NCBI GenBank assembly: GCA_029891385.1
Contig: CM057230.1
Span: 32,877,402-32,941,401 of the forward strand
Length of the DNA stretch: 64,000 nucleotides
Direction of reading: 5' to 3'
Source: Erythroxylum novogranatense
Taxonomy: Eukaryota > Streptophyta > Magnoliopsida > Malpighiales > Erythroxylaceae
Position 1 is the first letter of the stretch, and every line of letters starts with the position of its first letter. Both the position numbers and the translations under genes were made by a program. Under the pieces are notes generated by a model. That model worked only from the letters and a program-made list of their open reading frames with translations, made no database searches and was not told the origin of the DNA. Of the stretch, positions 1-12,680 are shown piece after piece.

Positions 1-470
1 TAAATTCAGAGTTTTATTTATTGTAAAGTTTGATGAGTGACTCAATGTTTTTTAATACAAATATATTTTATCTTAAATTAATGGGTTCTATTTAACTAAA
101 TTTATATCATTTGGATGAGTGACTCGTGATCGTATGAGCTTAGAAGCAAGGTTAAGAATAATATATAAGATATTTTGGCAATTGTCATCTAATGGATTTA
201 GAAGTCATATAAGATGTGATTAATAAAATTATTATCTACCTAACTCAAATTAAGTTAGTTTTTAGTCACAAAAGACCAACTTAGTTTGAATGAGATAAAC
301 TTAGTTTGAATGGGATCCTAGCCCATTAAGAAATTATTTGATAATTTCTTAATTTAATAGTGAGTTATTATTTTGAATAAAATAATGGAAGTAACAAAAT
401 ATTTATTAAAGGTTTTTATTTTATTTAGTTTATGGCATAAAATAATACTTGTTCTTTTATGTCTTTTGAT
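1..470 (+). repeat. LTR-related repeat, partial, left edge
   Basis: Non-coding A+T-rich sequence just before the degenerate copia gag. It matches positions 52985-53370 along most of its length, sharing blocks such as the 'gggatcctagccca' core, the 'tcataagatgtgatt'-like block and the 'aactaaatttat' block. Two divergent copies of one dispersed element are therefore present. The match and its place ahead of gag suggest the promoter part of a Ty1/copia LTR, cut by the window edge. It does not resemble the LTR-like sequence at 7130 onward, so the two may not be a simple 5'/3' LTR pair. Confidence 0.6.
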
Positions 471-481
471 TGTTAGATAAG

Positions 482-3400
482 ATGAGTACCAATTTATTGG
501 TAAAGAGCATCGTGGATGCTAACAAGCTAACTAGCCATAATTTTTTTAACATAACTTGAGAATTATTCTTAGGCAAGAAAGAAACTATATGTTTTTAGAA
601 TTGTTGTTCCACCATAGCCTCGTTCAGTTGTGATTGATAAGTTTTGGGAGAGAAATCAACATTATATTGTTGATGTTGAACAAGTTAAATATGTGATATT
701 GCTTAATTTATCTCATAAGTTTCAGAAGCAACATGAAAAGAAGGATACTCTTACCATAATTATGCATCTTAAGAAGTTGTTTTGTGCACAAAATAAGGTA
801 AAAAGTTATGAGACTTTTAGGGCATTATATCAATGCAAGATGGCATAAGGATCTTCAGTTGAGTTGTATGTATTAAAAATGATTAGGTATATTGAAAAAT
901 TAAGCCAATTTGGTTACGTCATTGACTATAGGTTAAATATTGAGTTGGTATTTTAGTCTCTTACTCGAGCTTTTCATAGTTCATTATGAACTTTTATATG
1001 ACTCAAAAGGATATGTTATTGAATTAATTGCTGAATATGTTTAAGACTAAAGAGGGATCCCTTAAAAAGGAGTCCAATTTTGTTTTTGTAAAGGATTCTT
1101 CCAAGAGTAATCAAAAGATCTCTAAGAAGAATAAAAATAAGAAACTTAAGGCTTCTATTAAAGTAACAAAATCAAAATACAATGTCAAGAAAAATAAAAA
1201 TGATAAGACCATATATTTTCATTATGGAGTCGATGGAAACTAAAAGAGGAGCTATAAAACTTATCTTACTAGCCTAGTATATTAGAAGCTTAAAATAGCT
1301 ATCTTATTAGCCTGGTATATTAGAAGCTTAAGATAGCTCAATCTTCCATTATGTTTATGATTGAAATCAATCTTTTAATTTTATTCCATATTCTTGGATA
1401 TTAGATATTGGATAGGGTTATCATATTTGTAACAACTTATAAATGTTAACAAAGAGTAAATTATTGAGGAAAGATTAAATAGACCTATGAGTGGTAATAA
1501 AGCAAGAGTTGCTACATTTGCTATAGGAACTTATAATATAGTTTTGCCTTTTGGTAGTGAACTAGAACTAAATAGTTGTTATTATATTCCAGTTATTACT
1601 AGAAACATCATTTCCATTTCTTATTTAGATTTGAATGGATTTTTTATTATTATAAATAAAAGTTATTCTTTTATAAAGATGACATTTATTATGGATCTAG
1701 ATTACTTATAAATGGTTTATATGAATTAGAACTTAAAATTTGTGAATCTTATCAAATTTGTGAATCTTGTTTGTTATAGAAGATGACCTAACTACCCTTT
1801 AATGGAAAGGGAAAGCTTGCAAATGAATTACTATAGCTTATATATTCAGATGTGTGTCGCCTTATGTCTACTTGTGTTGGAATTGGATATTCGTGTATCA
1901 TTACATTTTTTATGATTATTCTAGATATGGTTATATGTACTTAATCAAATAAAAGTCTGAATTATTTGAAAAGTTCAAATAATTTAGACTTGAGGTTAAG
2001 AAATAAACTGGTAAGAGTATTAAGTCACTTACATCTAATCAAAGTGGTGATTACATAAACTATTTGTTGTTTACTTAAAAGACAATAAGATTCTCTCATA
2101 AGGACTCCTCCTAGAACTCCACAACATAATAGAGTGTCTGAGATGAGAAACTGTACTTTAGTAGATACAATATGTTCTATGATGAGTTATCCAATCCTTA
2201 TGTTTCCTTTTGAGGACATACCCTTGAAACTCCTGCTTGCCTTTTGATAGAGTTTCATCTAAATTGGTTGGTGAAACTCCATATGAGATATAGAATGGTA
2301 GTAGACCAAACTTGTCATACCTAAAGAGTTAGGGATGTGATGCTTATATGAAACGTACAATATCTGATAAGCTTTAAACAGGAACATATAAATACAATTT
2401 GTTGGATATTCGAAAGAGCGTGTTATATATCAATTTTACCATCTTGTTAAGCAAAAGGACTTTGTCTCAAGATATGTTATATTCTTATAAGAGAATTTAT
2501 TCTTAAGGAAAGTTGTAGGAGTAAGGTGGAACTTAGAAAAGTTTAAGAACCATAAATACACATCCTGATGGAAGATAAACCTCAAGTTGATATATATATA
2601 TATGATGTATAACTAAAGGTTCAAGAGACGTAAAATAGGATACTTTGTCCCCCTACTAGATTAGATCTATATATTTAAAAGGGGAAAGATAATGTACCAC
2701 TTATAGATGACAAGTCTACTACTTTTAAAGAAGGAAAATCTAACATTAGTTCTTTAAAATAACATAAATCCATAAGATCTAAAATGGAATCTATAACATA
2801 AACCGTAAGAGCTAAAATGGAATCTATATACACTAACCAAGTATGGAATTTGATAGATGCTTCTAATGGTATTGTACCTATAGGATGTAAGTGGGATTTT
2901 AAAAGAAAAATTAACATAGATAATAACATACATATGTACAAAGAAAAGTTGCTTATCATAATCATGAAATTTGGTAGAAGGATGTCAAAACATCATTTTT
3001 CAATGTATTTTGTTTAAGGATATATATATATATGACACGATCTAAGGGTTTTGAATATAAGAGATTTCCTAATCAAGTATGCAAAAGTCTATTTATAGAT
3101 TTAAGTAAGCGTCACAGAGTTAGAACATCCATTTTAGTGAAACAATCACAGAGTTCAATTTTATTAAAAAAAAAAGTGGATATGTCAAATGTCTACAAGA
3201 AGGTTAGTGGGAGTGCAATTATCTTCCTAATTCTCTTTATGGATGACATAAGGAAATAGATAAAATATATTGTATTCCATATGCTTTGATAACAGGATCA
3301 ATTAAATACGTAATATGTAATGTTATGTATTAGACCAAATGATTATTAGGCTTTAAGCATAATAAGCATATTTTAAGCCAATCCTGGTGATAGTCATTGG

Positions 3401-3925
3401 ACCGTTATGAAAAACATATCAAAGTGCTTTAGAAAGACTAACATTGTTTTCTTAGTCTATAGAGGAGTTGAATTGAGAGTTAAGAGGTATCTATGTTAGT
3501 TTTCAATCTAATCTAGATGATAGCAAATCACAATTAAGGTACATCTTCACTTTGAATAGTGGTGTGGTAAGTAAGAAGAGTTCTAGAAAACCAACCATTA
3601 TGGATTTTGCTACTAAAACAGAGTACATTATAGTATCCGAGGATCAAAAAGTCCATTATAGAACTTGGAGTGGTTCCTAGCAATGTTGAATCACTAGTAT
3701 TATACTATGACAACAATGGCACCATTAAAAAAATAAAGTTACCAAGGTCTCATCAATGGTCTAAACAAGTAATCAAGAAGTTTCACTTGATTAAAGAGAT
3801 AGTGGAGCAAAAAGATCAAACATTAAAGTGAGTTTTCACTAAAGATAATTATGTAGATCCTCTCATTAAGCCATTGTCTCATAAAAGACAGGATTGACAT
3901 ATAGATGGATATGTTATTAGATAGA
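482..3925 (+). pseudogene. Degenerate Ty1/copia gag-pol
   Basis: Remains of a copia polyprotein in the expected order. A gag start at 482 reads MSTNLLVKSIVDANKLT, typical of copia gag N-termini. Gag continues at 630-848 and 1028-1243, the latter Lys-rich. A protease/pre-integrase stretch lies at 1487-1711 (ending near IPVITRNIISISYLDLNGF). Reverse transcriptase remains at 2817-3260 hold NQVWNLIDASNGIVPIGCKW and a decayed catalytic box, FLILFMDDI, where YVDD is usual. RNase H remains lie at about 3560-3925 (TEYIIVSEDQK, then a DPLIKPLS-like tail). Many stops and frameshifts separate the pieces and integrase is barely recognisable. The element is dead and old. Confidence 0.85.
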
Positions 3926-3941
3926 AAGCAATTGGCTTAAG

Positions 3942-6900
3942 TATAACGCCAGACTCTCTGAGCCCTTTTTGTATTGTTCTGTATTTGAAAATACTACTGT
4001 ATATTAATATATACATGGTTATATATGAGTTCAAAGATGTATTTAAAATGCTTTAGGGTATATATGTCAGTGGTTTATAATGTTATATGCCCTTATATGA
4101 ACTTAGAGTTCATCGGTATGCGAAAATTTGAAGATTTTTGACATATAAGCTTCTAAGTGTGTAAAATCGAGTCCATTGGATAGATATGACCATGGTGGTT
4201 AAGTTAAATGTGGTATAATGTCTTAGAGGTGATTAGAGATGATTTATAGACATATTGGACACTTAAAAAGCTTAATTGGAAAAGTTGATGTACATAGGGG
4301 CTTATTTGCCAATTATTAAAAGTCAAAGGACTTAAATGTAATTTTTCAATTCTTGGAGAATCAGTATGTAATTTTATAAAGTTAAGACGCTTAATTATTA
4401 TTTTCAAAATTCTGGGGACCAAAATAAACATAAAAGTTTTGTAGATTCCCAAAGTTTAGGCTTAATTGCAAATTTAGAAAAAGTTTGGAGGGTAAAATGG
4501 TAATTTCACATAATCTAAGGGTAAAAAAGTAATTTCACCATATTTTTGTCAAAGAAGAGTCAATATTCTAGACCCTTCTTCATGTATGATCGTGCACCCC
4601 ATTATTAAAGACTTGAAACATTTTGTTTTAGTTATAAGAAAGGAGAAGAAAAGAGAAGAGAGGAGGAGAAGATAATTTGGGATCAAGGAACTCAAATCTA
4701 TCAATATATTTGAGAAATTATGAAAGGATTTTAAGATATCACCAAAGGAATGTTTAGGTAAGTTTTGTCTCATCTTTCTCTACATTATGATTTTGAGTTT
4801 AGTGTTAAGATATGTTGTTCTCTATGCTTGAATATACATAGAGCATTGTTTAGATAAATGAAATGAGTCATGGAGAAGTCCCCTTAAGTCAAAACTGAAA
4901 TGTCCTCTCTTTGGTGAAAATTTGTGAATTTTTAAATAACTTTTGAAATTAATGATTTAAATGAATTCTATGGTGTTAATTTACATGTATAATGTGAATT
5001 GATGATGAAAAATGAAGAAGTTGTATATTGGATGAGGCTTGGTCGTAATGATGGAAGAAGGAATGGATTAATGTAATGAGTTGTATAAATATGATGTATA
5101 TAGATTAAATGAAGGGAATTGGATTGAATGGAGTGGTCAAATGTGTTGTTGTTTGTAAGTGTTTGTTATATAACAAGATAAGAGCATGAATTACTATGAT
5201 AAAGTCTTACAAATATGACTTGAAAGTCATGCACTATAGTTGTTGATAAAATATCTAAGTGAACTTGACTTAGGATTTAAGGATTCATAATGATATACAT
5301 TGGAAAGTTACTTTCATGTTTAATTAGAGTAAACTTGAATTTTTTCAAATTGATGAGTAATGGCCGAATCTTATAGCTTAAAGATAGTGATATTGTATTT
5401 TATACACTTATGTGATGATGTATAAAAATAAGATATATGTTTGAGTAGTAAATACATTGTATATTTTTAATGTATAAAGGCTTGGAAGTTGTGAATCAAG
5501 GAGGTCGTACCGAGGATTATTGAAGTTAAGGGAGTGTACACCTTCTTTTAAGGTGAGTTGGGGAAATCATATTTCTCAAATGTGACTAGAACATCTTAAG
5601 ACAAGCATGATGACTTGCATGTGAATTTTGAACATAAGTAATCCATAGTAGAATTGAATCTCAAATGGATGATAGTATACTTGTGTATTTAATAAGCAAC
5701 ATTTTTTTAAATAACTCTTTGTACTTGGAGTGCAACTGATGTTTTTATTATATATTTTGAAAAATGATATTGTTTTTAACAAACTTGCAATTGAAGTGCA
5801 AAGGACAACGTTTTATTTTCTAAAACTACATTTTTGAACAACTTTGCACTTAGAGTGCAAAAGATAACTTTTATTACATGACATATTGTTTTGGAATTTA
5901 CATATGCATAATCGAGTTATGTATATTGCTTGTAATTGTTCTCTTTTGGCTGAGAGTCAGAGAAAGGTTTCATTTTATTGGTTGAATCGATAAATAAAGG
6001 CATAATGCCTTACTTGATTTTTGTACTTAATATTTTTATATGATTTTTGTGATTGGTGAGGTAAAGATGGCCAATCATGTGCTAGGTACAACAAATTAAG
6101 CGACCCCCTTACCTTTAATATTGGTACATAAAATTCGAGTCCCCGTATCGACACCTTTCTACAGGACTTACGGGTGATTCTACACCTAAGGTCTGGACAC
6201 TGACGAGATCTTCACCTAGGGCCATGACACTCTTATCGACTGTAGTCCGGACTCACCACGAATGAAAGTCAAGTTAACACCGGGAATCGGTAGGTGTGCA
6301 CACTAATTTGGCTGACTAGTGGCAACACACATGATTATTTTAGCTTATTATGATATTTATTTTCTGACAAGATTTGATATATACATGTGATGTTTTTCTA
6401 CTTTTGTGTACTGGAATTGGAACCTATATTCACCAAATGAGTGATTAATAGGCTAGGCCTATATGGTTCCTAACCAGTATACGTTAATTCATAAGCTAGA
6501 CCTATGTGTTTCTATGTGATGTATATTCACTTCATAGGTTATCTATACCGTCTTGATATGTGTTGAGTTCTATTTGTGATATATGCTTTTCCTACTCACT
6601 GAGTACATAGTGTACTCACCCCCTCTACTTTCCAACCATGTATGTTAATTTAGTGAGCTTAAAGCTCTTTATGAATCATGCAATTTTTTGACATTTTCGG
6701 GGCATTATCGCATATGGGTAGTCTCTGTTTTATACTTTTGTTGTATGGTGGCTCATAAACTATTTTTATTATATTGTTATGTTGATATGCTTTATGACTT
6801 TATAAATTAACTTCTAACTTTCTTGTAGTTTGTAAAAGTCCTTATGTATGAACTTTTGGTATTATTGTTGAGATTGACTTTGAGTGGACTTAAAAGTCCA

Positions 6901-7110
6901 GAAGTTGTGGTAGAATTTTAATGTGAATATAGAAGTGCGTTTAAAATTATTTGAAGTGTTTGATTGAGTTTTGATATTTTTAAAATACAATAATTGTGTT
7001 GCCCAAATATTTCAAAAAAAAGGAAAGATGTTCAGTTAGCCTTACATAGTCGGGTTAAAGAAACTGTGAGTGTTCTTAGTCTGGGTCCGATGTAATACCA
7101 AGTCGTGACA
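3942..7110 (+). mobile_element. Ty3/gypsy-type solo LTR inserted in the copia element
   Basis: About 3.17 kb of non-coding sequence separates the copia RNase H end (attggcttaag) from its polypurine tract (ataagtccaagtgggagat). The insert begins TATAACGCCAGACTC, close to the common gypsy LTR start TGTAACGCC with one G-to-A change, and ends GTCGTGACA. Flanks are TTAAG (3937-3941) and ATAAG (7111-7115), a 5-bp duplication with one mismatch. Near 6595-6625 is the 'ctactcactgagta...ctcacccc' block often seen in plant gypsy LTRs. No internal region or second LTR is seen, so it looks like a solo LTR. The lineage was not assigned. Confidence 0.7.
5700..5885 (+). repeat. Degenerate ~60-66 bp tandem repeat in the solo LTR
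   Basis: Three related units start near 5713, 5779 and 5839. Each begins with an 'aac-ttgcac/att-agtgcaa' motif followed by a T-rich tail. It is a local expansion inside the LTR. Confidence 0.6.
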
Positions 7111-7834
7111 ATAAGTCCAAGTGGGAGATTAATATTATTATTGAAATTAATAAAGTCTTTCTTTATATTTGTGTGTTTTGTTAATTACATTTGATGTTTT
7201 AGTCCTAAAGGAAAAATCCATAGAGTAATTAATGTGGAATTGAAAATTCGATGAGATCATAATTATGAAATTTAATTTGCATTTTTTAGTCCTAAATTGT
7301 TCCTAGTTGTAGTTCCATTAAGACAAGATATGGATGAAACGATAAAACTAACACACGTTATATTTCTTTCTTAAGAAGAAAATAATTGATCTTATAAGTT
7401 AAAATATGGAGATACTTAAACAAACTTCTAAGTACTTATTAGAGAATAAGTTCACTAAACTAATCCGATTATGAGGATCCCAAATGAAATATTACTTATT
7501 TGGATCAATTTTCTCGTTATAATGGTTGTATAATTGATCTTTACACTTAAGATTACCTCATGTGGGAATTACTATATTTTGGTGTTGCTTATGACCTATT
7601 CTAATTAGGGTAACTCAGTTGGTAATACTTAGAACCATATGGAGGTAATTGAATAATTCAATAAAAGATTAATCACTTTAAAGTAATTAGAAAGAATGTT
7701 CTACTATTCTTGATTAGTAGTGATTTAAGGAATTGTCTGGCCAGAGTGAATTGATATTTGAAAATACTTAAATTAATTATTAAATAGTAAGAGTGAACAT
7801 AACTGGATTTAAATGAGTAGATACTAAATCCATA

Positions 7835-7902
7835 GTCTATGTTCAATTAAAACATTAGATGATGAAATGTCTATGTTCAATTAAAACATTAGATGATGAA
7901 AT
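7835..7902 (+). repeat. Perfect 34-bp tandem duplication
   Basis: Two adjacent identical 34-bp units (7835-7868 and 7869-7902), each starting gtctatgttcaatt. Identity indicates a recent replication-slippage duplication inside the old LTR. Confidence 0.9.
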
Positions 7903-8174
7903 GATTAACTTATACATTATAACCATGCATAGATATGTTGAGCAAAACTACTTTGACATTCCTAATATTTGGATGGTTATGACATATTGGTAAATATCAA
8001 TCTTCATTTATGATTATAAATTGTTTAATTGGAGAATTAAAGATAAATTAAAAGAATTTTAATTTGTCTATTTTAATTATGAATTATAATTATAATTTAT
8101 AATCATTGTCAACATATTAGAAATCTAATGGGTCACATATTAAGAGTAGTTAAAAGAGAAATCAATTTAAATTA

Positions 8175-9334
8175 GTGTTAATTATAAAAAATCTTAAACT
8201 TTGCTTAATTTTATAATTATAAATCGAACTTTAAAAAATGACAATTAATAGTTGAACTTTCAATTTTTTTCAAAGTTTGCCCAAAATTAATATTTCTATT
8301 AACCTTTCTAAGGTGGCAAGCCATATCAAACGTAAATTTAAATTCATATGATAATAGATACTAACAGTTTTACATTTTTTTCAGCCACCAAAATGCACAA
8401 ATGGTCACATGAAAACCCATCCTTTTCTTGTCCACAACCAACTCTCTTTCTTAACCCTCATGTCTCCATCATTCATCCTCCTTACCATAACTAAATATAT
8501 TTGCGCCAACACAACACTAACCACCACTCTCTATTCTCAAAAATTCACATGATTTTCATTTCCTGGTTATTCTTGCATCTCCTCTTCCTTAAGAATCCAT
8601 TTTTGTTAACGATTGTGGAGAACCAGTCACTAGTTAGATTTTGTACAAAGATGATGATCTTTTTATGTCTTTTGTGTATAGCTTTCCTTGTTGGGGTAAC
8701 TATTGGATGCGCATGGAAGTCTATTTAGGTAGCATTCTTAGGTCAATCTTGCATCTCCTCTTCCTCAAGAATCCATTTTTGTTAATCTTCGTTCCTGATA
8801 CAGAAATATATACAAATATGTATATACAAAAGATGTTTTCTTTTGCCTTTAATGTCTAGAAAGATCTCAACTTTAATGTTGGGATGACCCCTTTTTCTCT
8901 TTTCCTTTCTAGATTTTCATGTTTATAGGAAGTTTTGATAGAAATTGCTTTGACTAGACTTATGCATGAGATTGTGGAAATCAGTCATTAGGTGGATTTT
9001 GTACAAAAATGATCTTTTTATGTTCCATGTGTGTAGCTTTCCTTGTTAGGGTAACTATTGGATAGACATAGAAGCCCAATTAGGTGGATTTCAAGAAAGA
9101 CAAGTTAACATCTTATATTTCCAAGTTATTAGATTCTTCGTCATCATTTCTCATTATATGTTTTTAAATTTATTTCTGACGTGGCTTTCCACACCAACTA
9201 GGTTAACAAAGATAATAACGTTGGGCTATATTTGAAAAAATAATTGAAAAATTGAATATTTGATGGTCATTTTTTAAAGTTCGGACTATAATTACAAAAC
9301 TGAATAAAGTTTGGGATTTTTTTGTAATTCACCC
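8175..9334. mobile_element. Non-autonomous Mutator-like element, long TIRs, 9-bp TSD
   Basis: The element is flanked on both sides by the identical 9-mer tttaaatta (8166-8174 and 9335-9343), the length expected for Mutator superfamily transposition. Its ends form an imperfect inverted repeat of about 155 bp (8175-8327 and 9180-9334). The left end begins gtgttaattataaaaaatc and the right end, read inward, gggtgaattacaaaaaaatc. Both continue with matching 'cgaactttaaaaaatgac' and 'ggtgg/ggtgtggaaagcca' blocks. The interior has no transposase. It holds a duplicated segment: 8611-8710 is repeated at about 8970-9063, and a shorter block at 8570 recurs at 8747. The interior may be a captured gene piece, but I do not recognise it. 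Confidence 0.85.
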
Positions 9335-9537
9335 TTTAAATTAAGTTGGAATTAATTATGAAGTTGGAGAAACTTTATGAATCAAATATAAGATATTTGA
9401 TTTTATTAGAATTAAATTGTAATTATAATTAGAGTTTGAATTTAATTATAATTAATAATAATAATAAATAATAATAATACCCTAATGTTTTTTAATAAAT
9501 AGGAAATAAGCATAAGGGAGTTAGCATTCTTGCATAT

Positions 9538-9620
9538 CGAAAACACCCTCTCTACTAATTAGGGTAAGGTTGCGTACTTCTAGACCTCTTCATACCTCAT
9601 ACCTCATACCTCATACCTTA
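9538..9620 (+). repeat. RTE 3'-end remnant and 7-bp tandem repeat
   Basis: The stretch 'ctctctactaattagggtaaggttgcgtac' (cut here to its sense) closely parallels the 3' end of the RTE element at 19556-19590 ('ctctctactatataggggt' followed by 'aagactgcgtact'). It is followed by four tandem copies of catacct (about 9590-9618). Probably the 3' tail of a very short RTE insertion. Confidence 0.5.
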
Positions 9621-9949
9621 TAAACTTTTACTAGGATGATGTTTTTATTTTTGAGTTAGCATTCTTACTTATTCTTCTCCAATGTTGAATTCTTTTTTTC
9701 TACTATGTGGATATTGTTAAAAGTTAGATGCTTGAATAACTCATGATTCACACTTATGAAAAGGTTTTTGTAAGACTTTCTAATAAGGTATGTTTTAATT
9801 ACTTTTACAATTCATATTTTTCAAATTAATCAATTGTTAAGATCTGATCGAAAAACTATAAAATCTTTTTTTACTGCACTTGTGATTCGAACACAGTTGA
9901 TTTCACAACTTGTAACATAAAGTAATAAGTTTATGTTTTTGGTGTAACA

Positions 9950-11122
9950 TGGCAGATCGCATAATGCATTAACAAACTATAACATTAATGACAAAATAAT
10001 TTATTTATTTATTTTATTAAGCATGATAACATATCGATATATTATGTTTTTACTAGTTTAATATGATAACAAATAAAATTCTTTATTAAAAACTATTTTA
10101 TTACTATGTGTTAATAATAATGAATAAGATGGTTAATTTTATATTTATTAATAGTTTCATATTTTATAAAAATGATAATTAATTTGTTTAATTTAATGAA
10201 ATCATATTTACCTAAAATTACTAATATAAAATTATGAATGAATATTTAACATATATATTATCATTTTATTTTATTAGGCATTAAAAATATTAATTAAACT
10301 CTATATTATTAACTAATGTTTATAAGGTTATTATGATAATAAATTTTAGCCTTTCTTAAATTTGATTTATAGATAATAAATAAAATAATCAATTTCTCAT
10401 ATTTTATTTGTGATTTATATTTTAATAAATAGTTATAATTGTTTTGAATAATTCTCACTAATTCTAAAGTAAATCGTAATTTAATTATTATATTATTGAT
10501 TTTTCATATTTATATATTATTAGTTTCTAGATAATAGTATACTTTTTTTAATATAAAATGTTCATTCAATTTGTTAATAATTAGCTAAAATAATTTATTA
10601 TATTTATCAATTGTTGATAATATTACTAGTTTTATATGATAATTAATTATGTCTTTTTAATTAAAATTTATTTATTATCTAATAATACTAAGTAATGATC
10701 AAAATTTTATATTTTTATATTTTTCAAATATATAAAATTGATTCATTAATTTTACTATTAATGAAGAATTATTTATTAATTTTTATATGGGCCCAATATA
10801 TTCATTACTAAGGCTGATTAAATTTTCATATCATTCAACCTTTTGGGTTTAGTGTAATTATTGATTAATTTTCATATTTTGTCCATATGTTAGGCTAATT
10901 GATAATGTTTCTTTTTTCATATTGACATAATAAATTCAATATCAATAGTAGTATTAAGTAATTTTCCATCAAATGGGCTTCTTGAACTCAAATCTAGTGT
11001 TAAGTGATTATTAACGTCACTAAATCATTTATAATTCATATATTTATAATTTTGTTGGTTAACATTAAAAATAATCAAATGATTATCAATATTAAAATAA
11101 CTTAAAATTACATATTAAATAT
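9950..11122. other. A+T-rich spacer, nothing recognised
   Basis: About 1.2 kb of very A+T-rich sequence with many short ATT/AAT runs. I see no open frame of note, no terminal inverted repeat and no clear match to the LTRs elsewhere in the window. Confidence 0.5.
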
Positions 11123-12546
11123 CACTACAAGAAAAATAGAGTTTAGCGACGGAATTTACCGATGAAATTTGTACATATTCCGTCGGTGAGCTTATTTAGC
11201 GACGGAATTTATTCATGGAAAAAGGTATGGGAAATATGGCGGTTAGTAAATTTAATGAAGGAAATTTTTCGTTGGTAAATTTACCGACGGAATTACTGAC
11301 GGCAAAAATTTTCGTCGGTAAATGTACCGACGGTTATTTTGTTCAGTCAGTAAATTTTTCTGTCAGAAAATTACCAATGAATTTTGTAATTTTGTTGGTA
11401 ATTAGCGACAAAAATTTTTTCGTCGATAAAATCTAATATATTTGCCAACGGAATTTTTTTCTTTCAGTAAATTTGCTGAAAAATATTTTTTAAAATTTAC
11501 CTACAAAGTGTTTAGTTTCTTTGGAAGTCACCATGGAGAGAACTTCATTATTTCAAGTAAAAGAATTAAAATATTAAAATTCATACTAAAACAGAACTGA
11601 AATCATTTTTTCAAATAAACTATATCAAATAAAAATACATGCATCAGAAATTTATCTTAACATCACGGCTTGTTCCTTCTATCACTCACATTTATACCTT
11701 AAACTTGTTTTTCAATAATAAAATACACAAATAAACGAAAGTAATAAATACCCAAATTAACTTTTATCAAATATTTGAAAAAACACATGATAGTAGTTGC
11801 AAAAATATCTCCACCGAAGGACACAATGACAATAGCCGAAGAAGACAACGTCGTCGAGCAGAAAAGAAGTCCACAACAGAGAAATGGGCTCCAAGAAAAC
11901 CGAAGAGAAGATGTAGAAAGAAGGAAGAAGAAGAAAGGAAACAGAAGATAGAAGTGAGAGGGAGATGTCGGGTGAGTTTATATTTAAAAAGAATTTACCG
12001 ACGGAATTACCAACAGAAATTTCCGTAGGTAAATTCAAAAAAATTTATACTGCTAATAATTCCCGCTTTTTTACCGACGGAAAGAAAATTTCTGTCGTTA
12101 AATTCATTTACCAACGGAATTTACCTACGAAATTTTCCGTATGTAAGCTCAAAATTTTTTATTCCGCCAAAAATTCCCTCCATTTGTAGCGACGGAACAT
12201 ATACCGTCGCTAATTTTTCCGCGACGAATTCCCTCCAAATTTAGCGACAAGTACTATTACCGTCGCTAAATTACTCAATTTTAGCGACTAAAATATGCTT
12301 TTCGTCGCTAATTTCCAATGGTATATTGTCCGTCGGTAATTTATTACCGACGGCTATATTATTCCGTTGCTAATGTCTATTGCAAATTTTACCGGGACAA
12401 ATTTCCTTCAAATTTAGAGACGAATATTAGTACCGTCACTAAATCACTCAATTTTAGTGACGAAAAATATATTTTCGTCACTAATTTCCGACAAGAATTT
12501 TTCCATTGCTAAATTTCCGTCGCTAATCTACATTTTTCTTGTAGTG
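11123..12546. mobile_element. Non-autonomous CACTA (En/Spm-like) element
   Basis: The left end is cactacaagaaaaatagag and the right end, read inward, cactacaagaaaaatgtag: the classic CACTA terminus. The 3-bp flanks are identical, TAT at 11120-11122 and 12547-12549, as expected for the superfamily. Sub-terminal regions (11145-11500 and 11985-12540) are packed with short direct and inverted copies of 'accgacgg' and 'ttagcgacg' motifs, the transposase-binding arrangement of CACTA ends. The centre (about 11520-11960) is unrelated sequence with no transposase. At 1424 bp it depends on an autonomous relative. Confidence 0.93.
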
Positions 12547-12680
12547 TATCTATTTATACATATAAGTAATGATACATAAATCTAATAGATCAACAAAATA
12601 ATAATAATTTTAAAAATTATTTATTAATTGTGAAAATGAATCAAATTAACTCTTAATAATTTAAAACATGAATTATAAAT

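Larger units (their letters stand above)
7119..9917 (+). mobile_element. Copia polypurine tract and 3' LTR-like region (interrupted)
   Basis: The polypurine tract aagtgggagatt (7119-7130) is typical of plant copia elements and continues the copia element broken at 3941. The following sequence shares blocks with the reverse complement of the solo LTR at 12681-14291, including the 'cacacgtt', 'cttaaacaaac' and 'agagaataagttca' stretches near 7360-7460. Its far end near 9840-9917 resembles the other LTR's end. Without the 1160-bp Mutator-like insertion it would be about 1.6 kb, the size of that LTR. The right boundary is uncertain. Confidence 0.55.

Noticed and set aside
11965..12512. Two + strand frames in the small CACTA element
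   Set aside because: They are read through sub-terminal repeat motifs; the repeated SVGK/PTE strings reflect the DNA repeats and not a protein.
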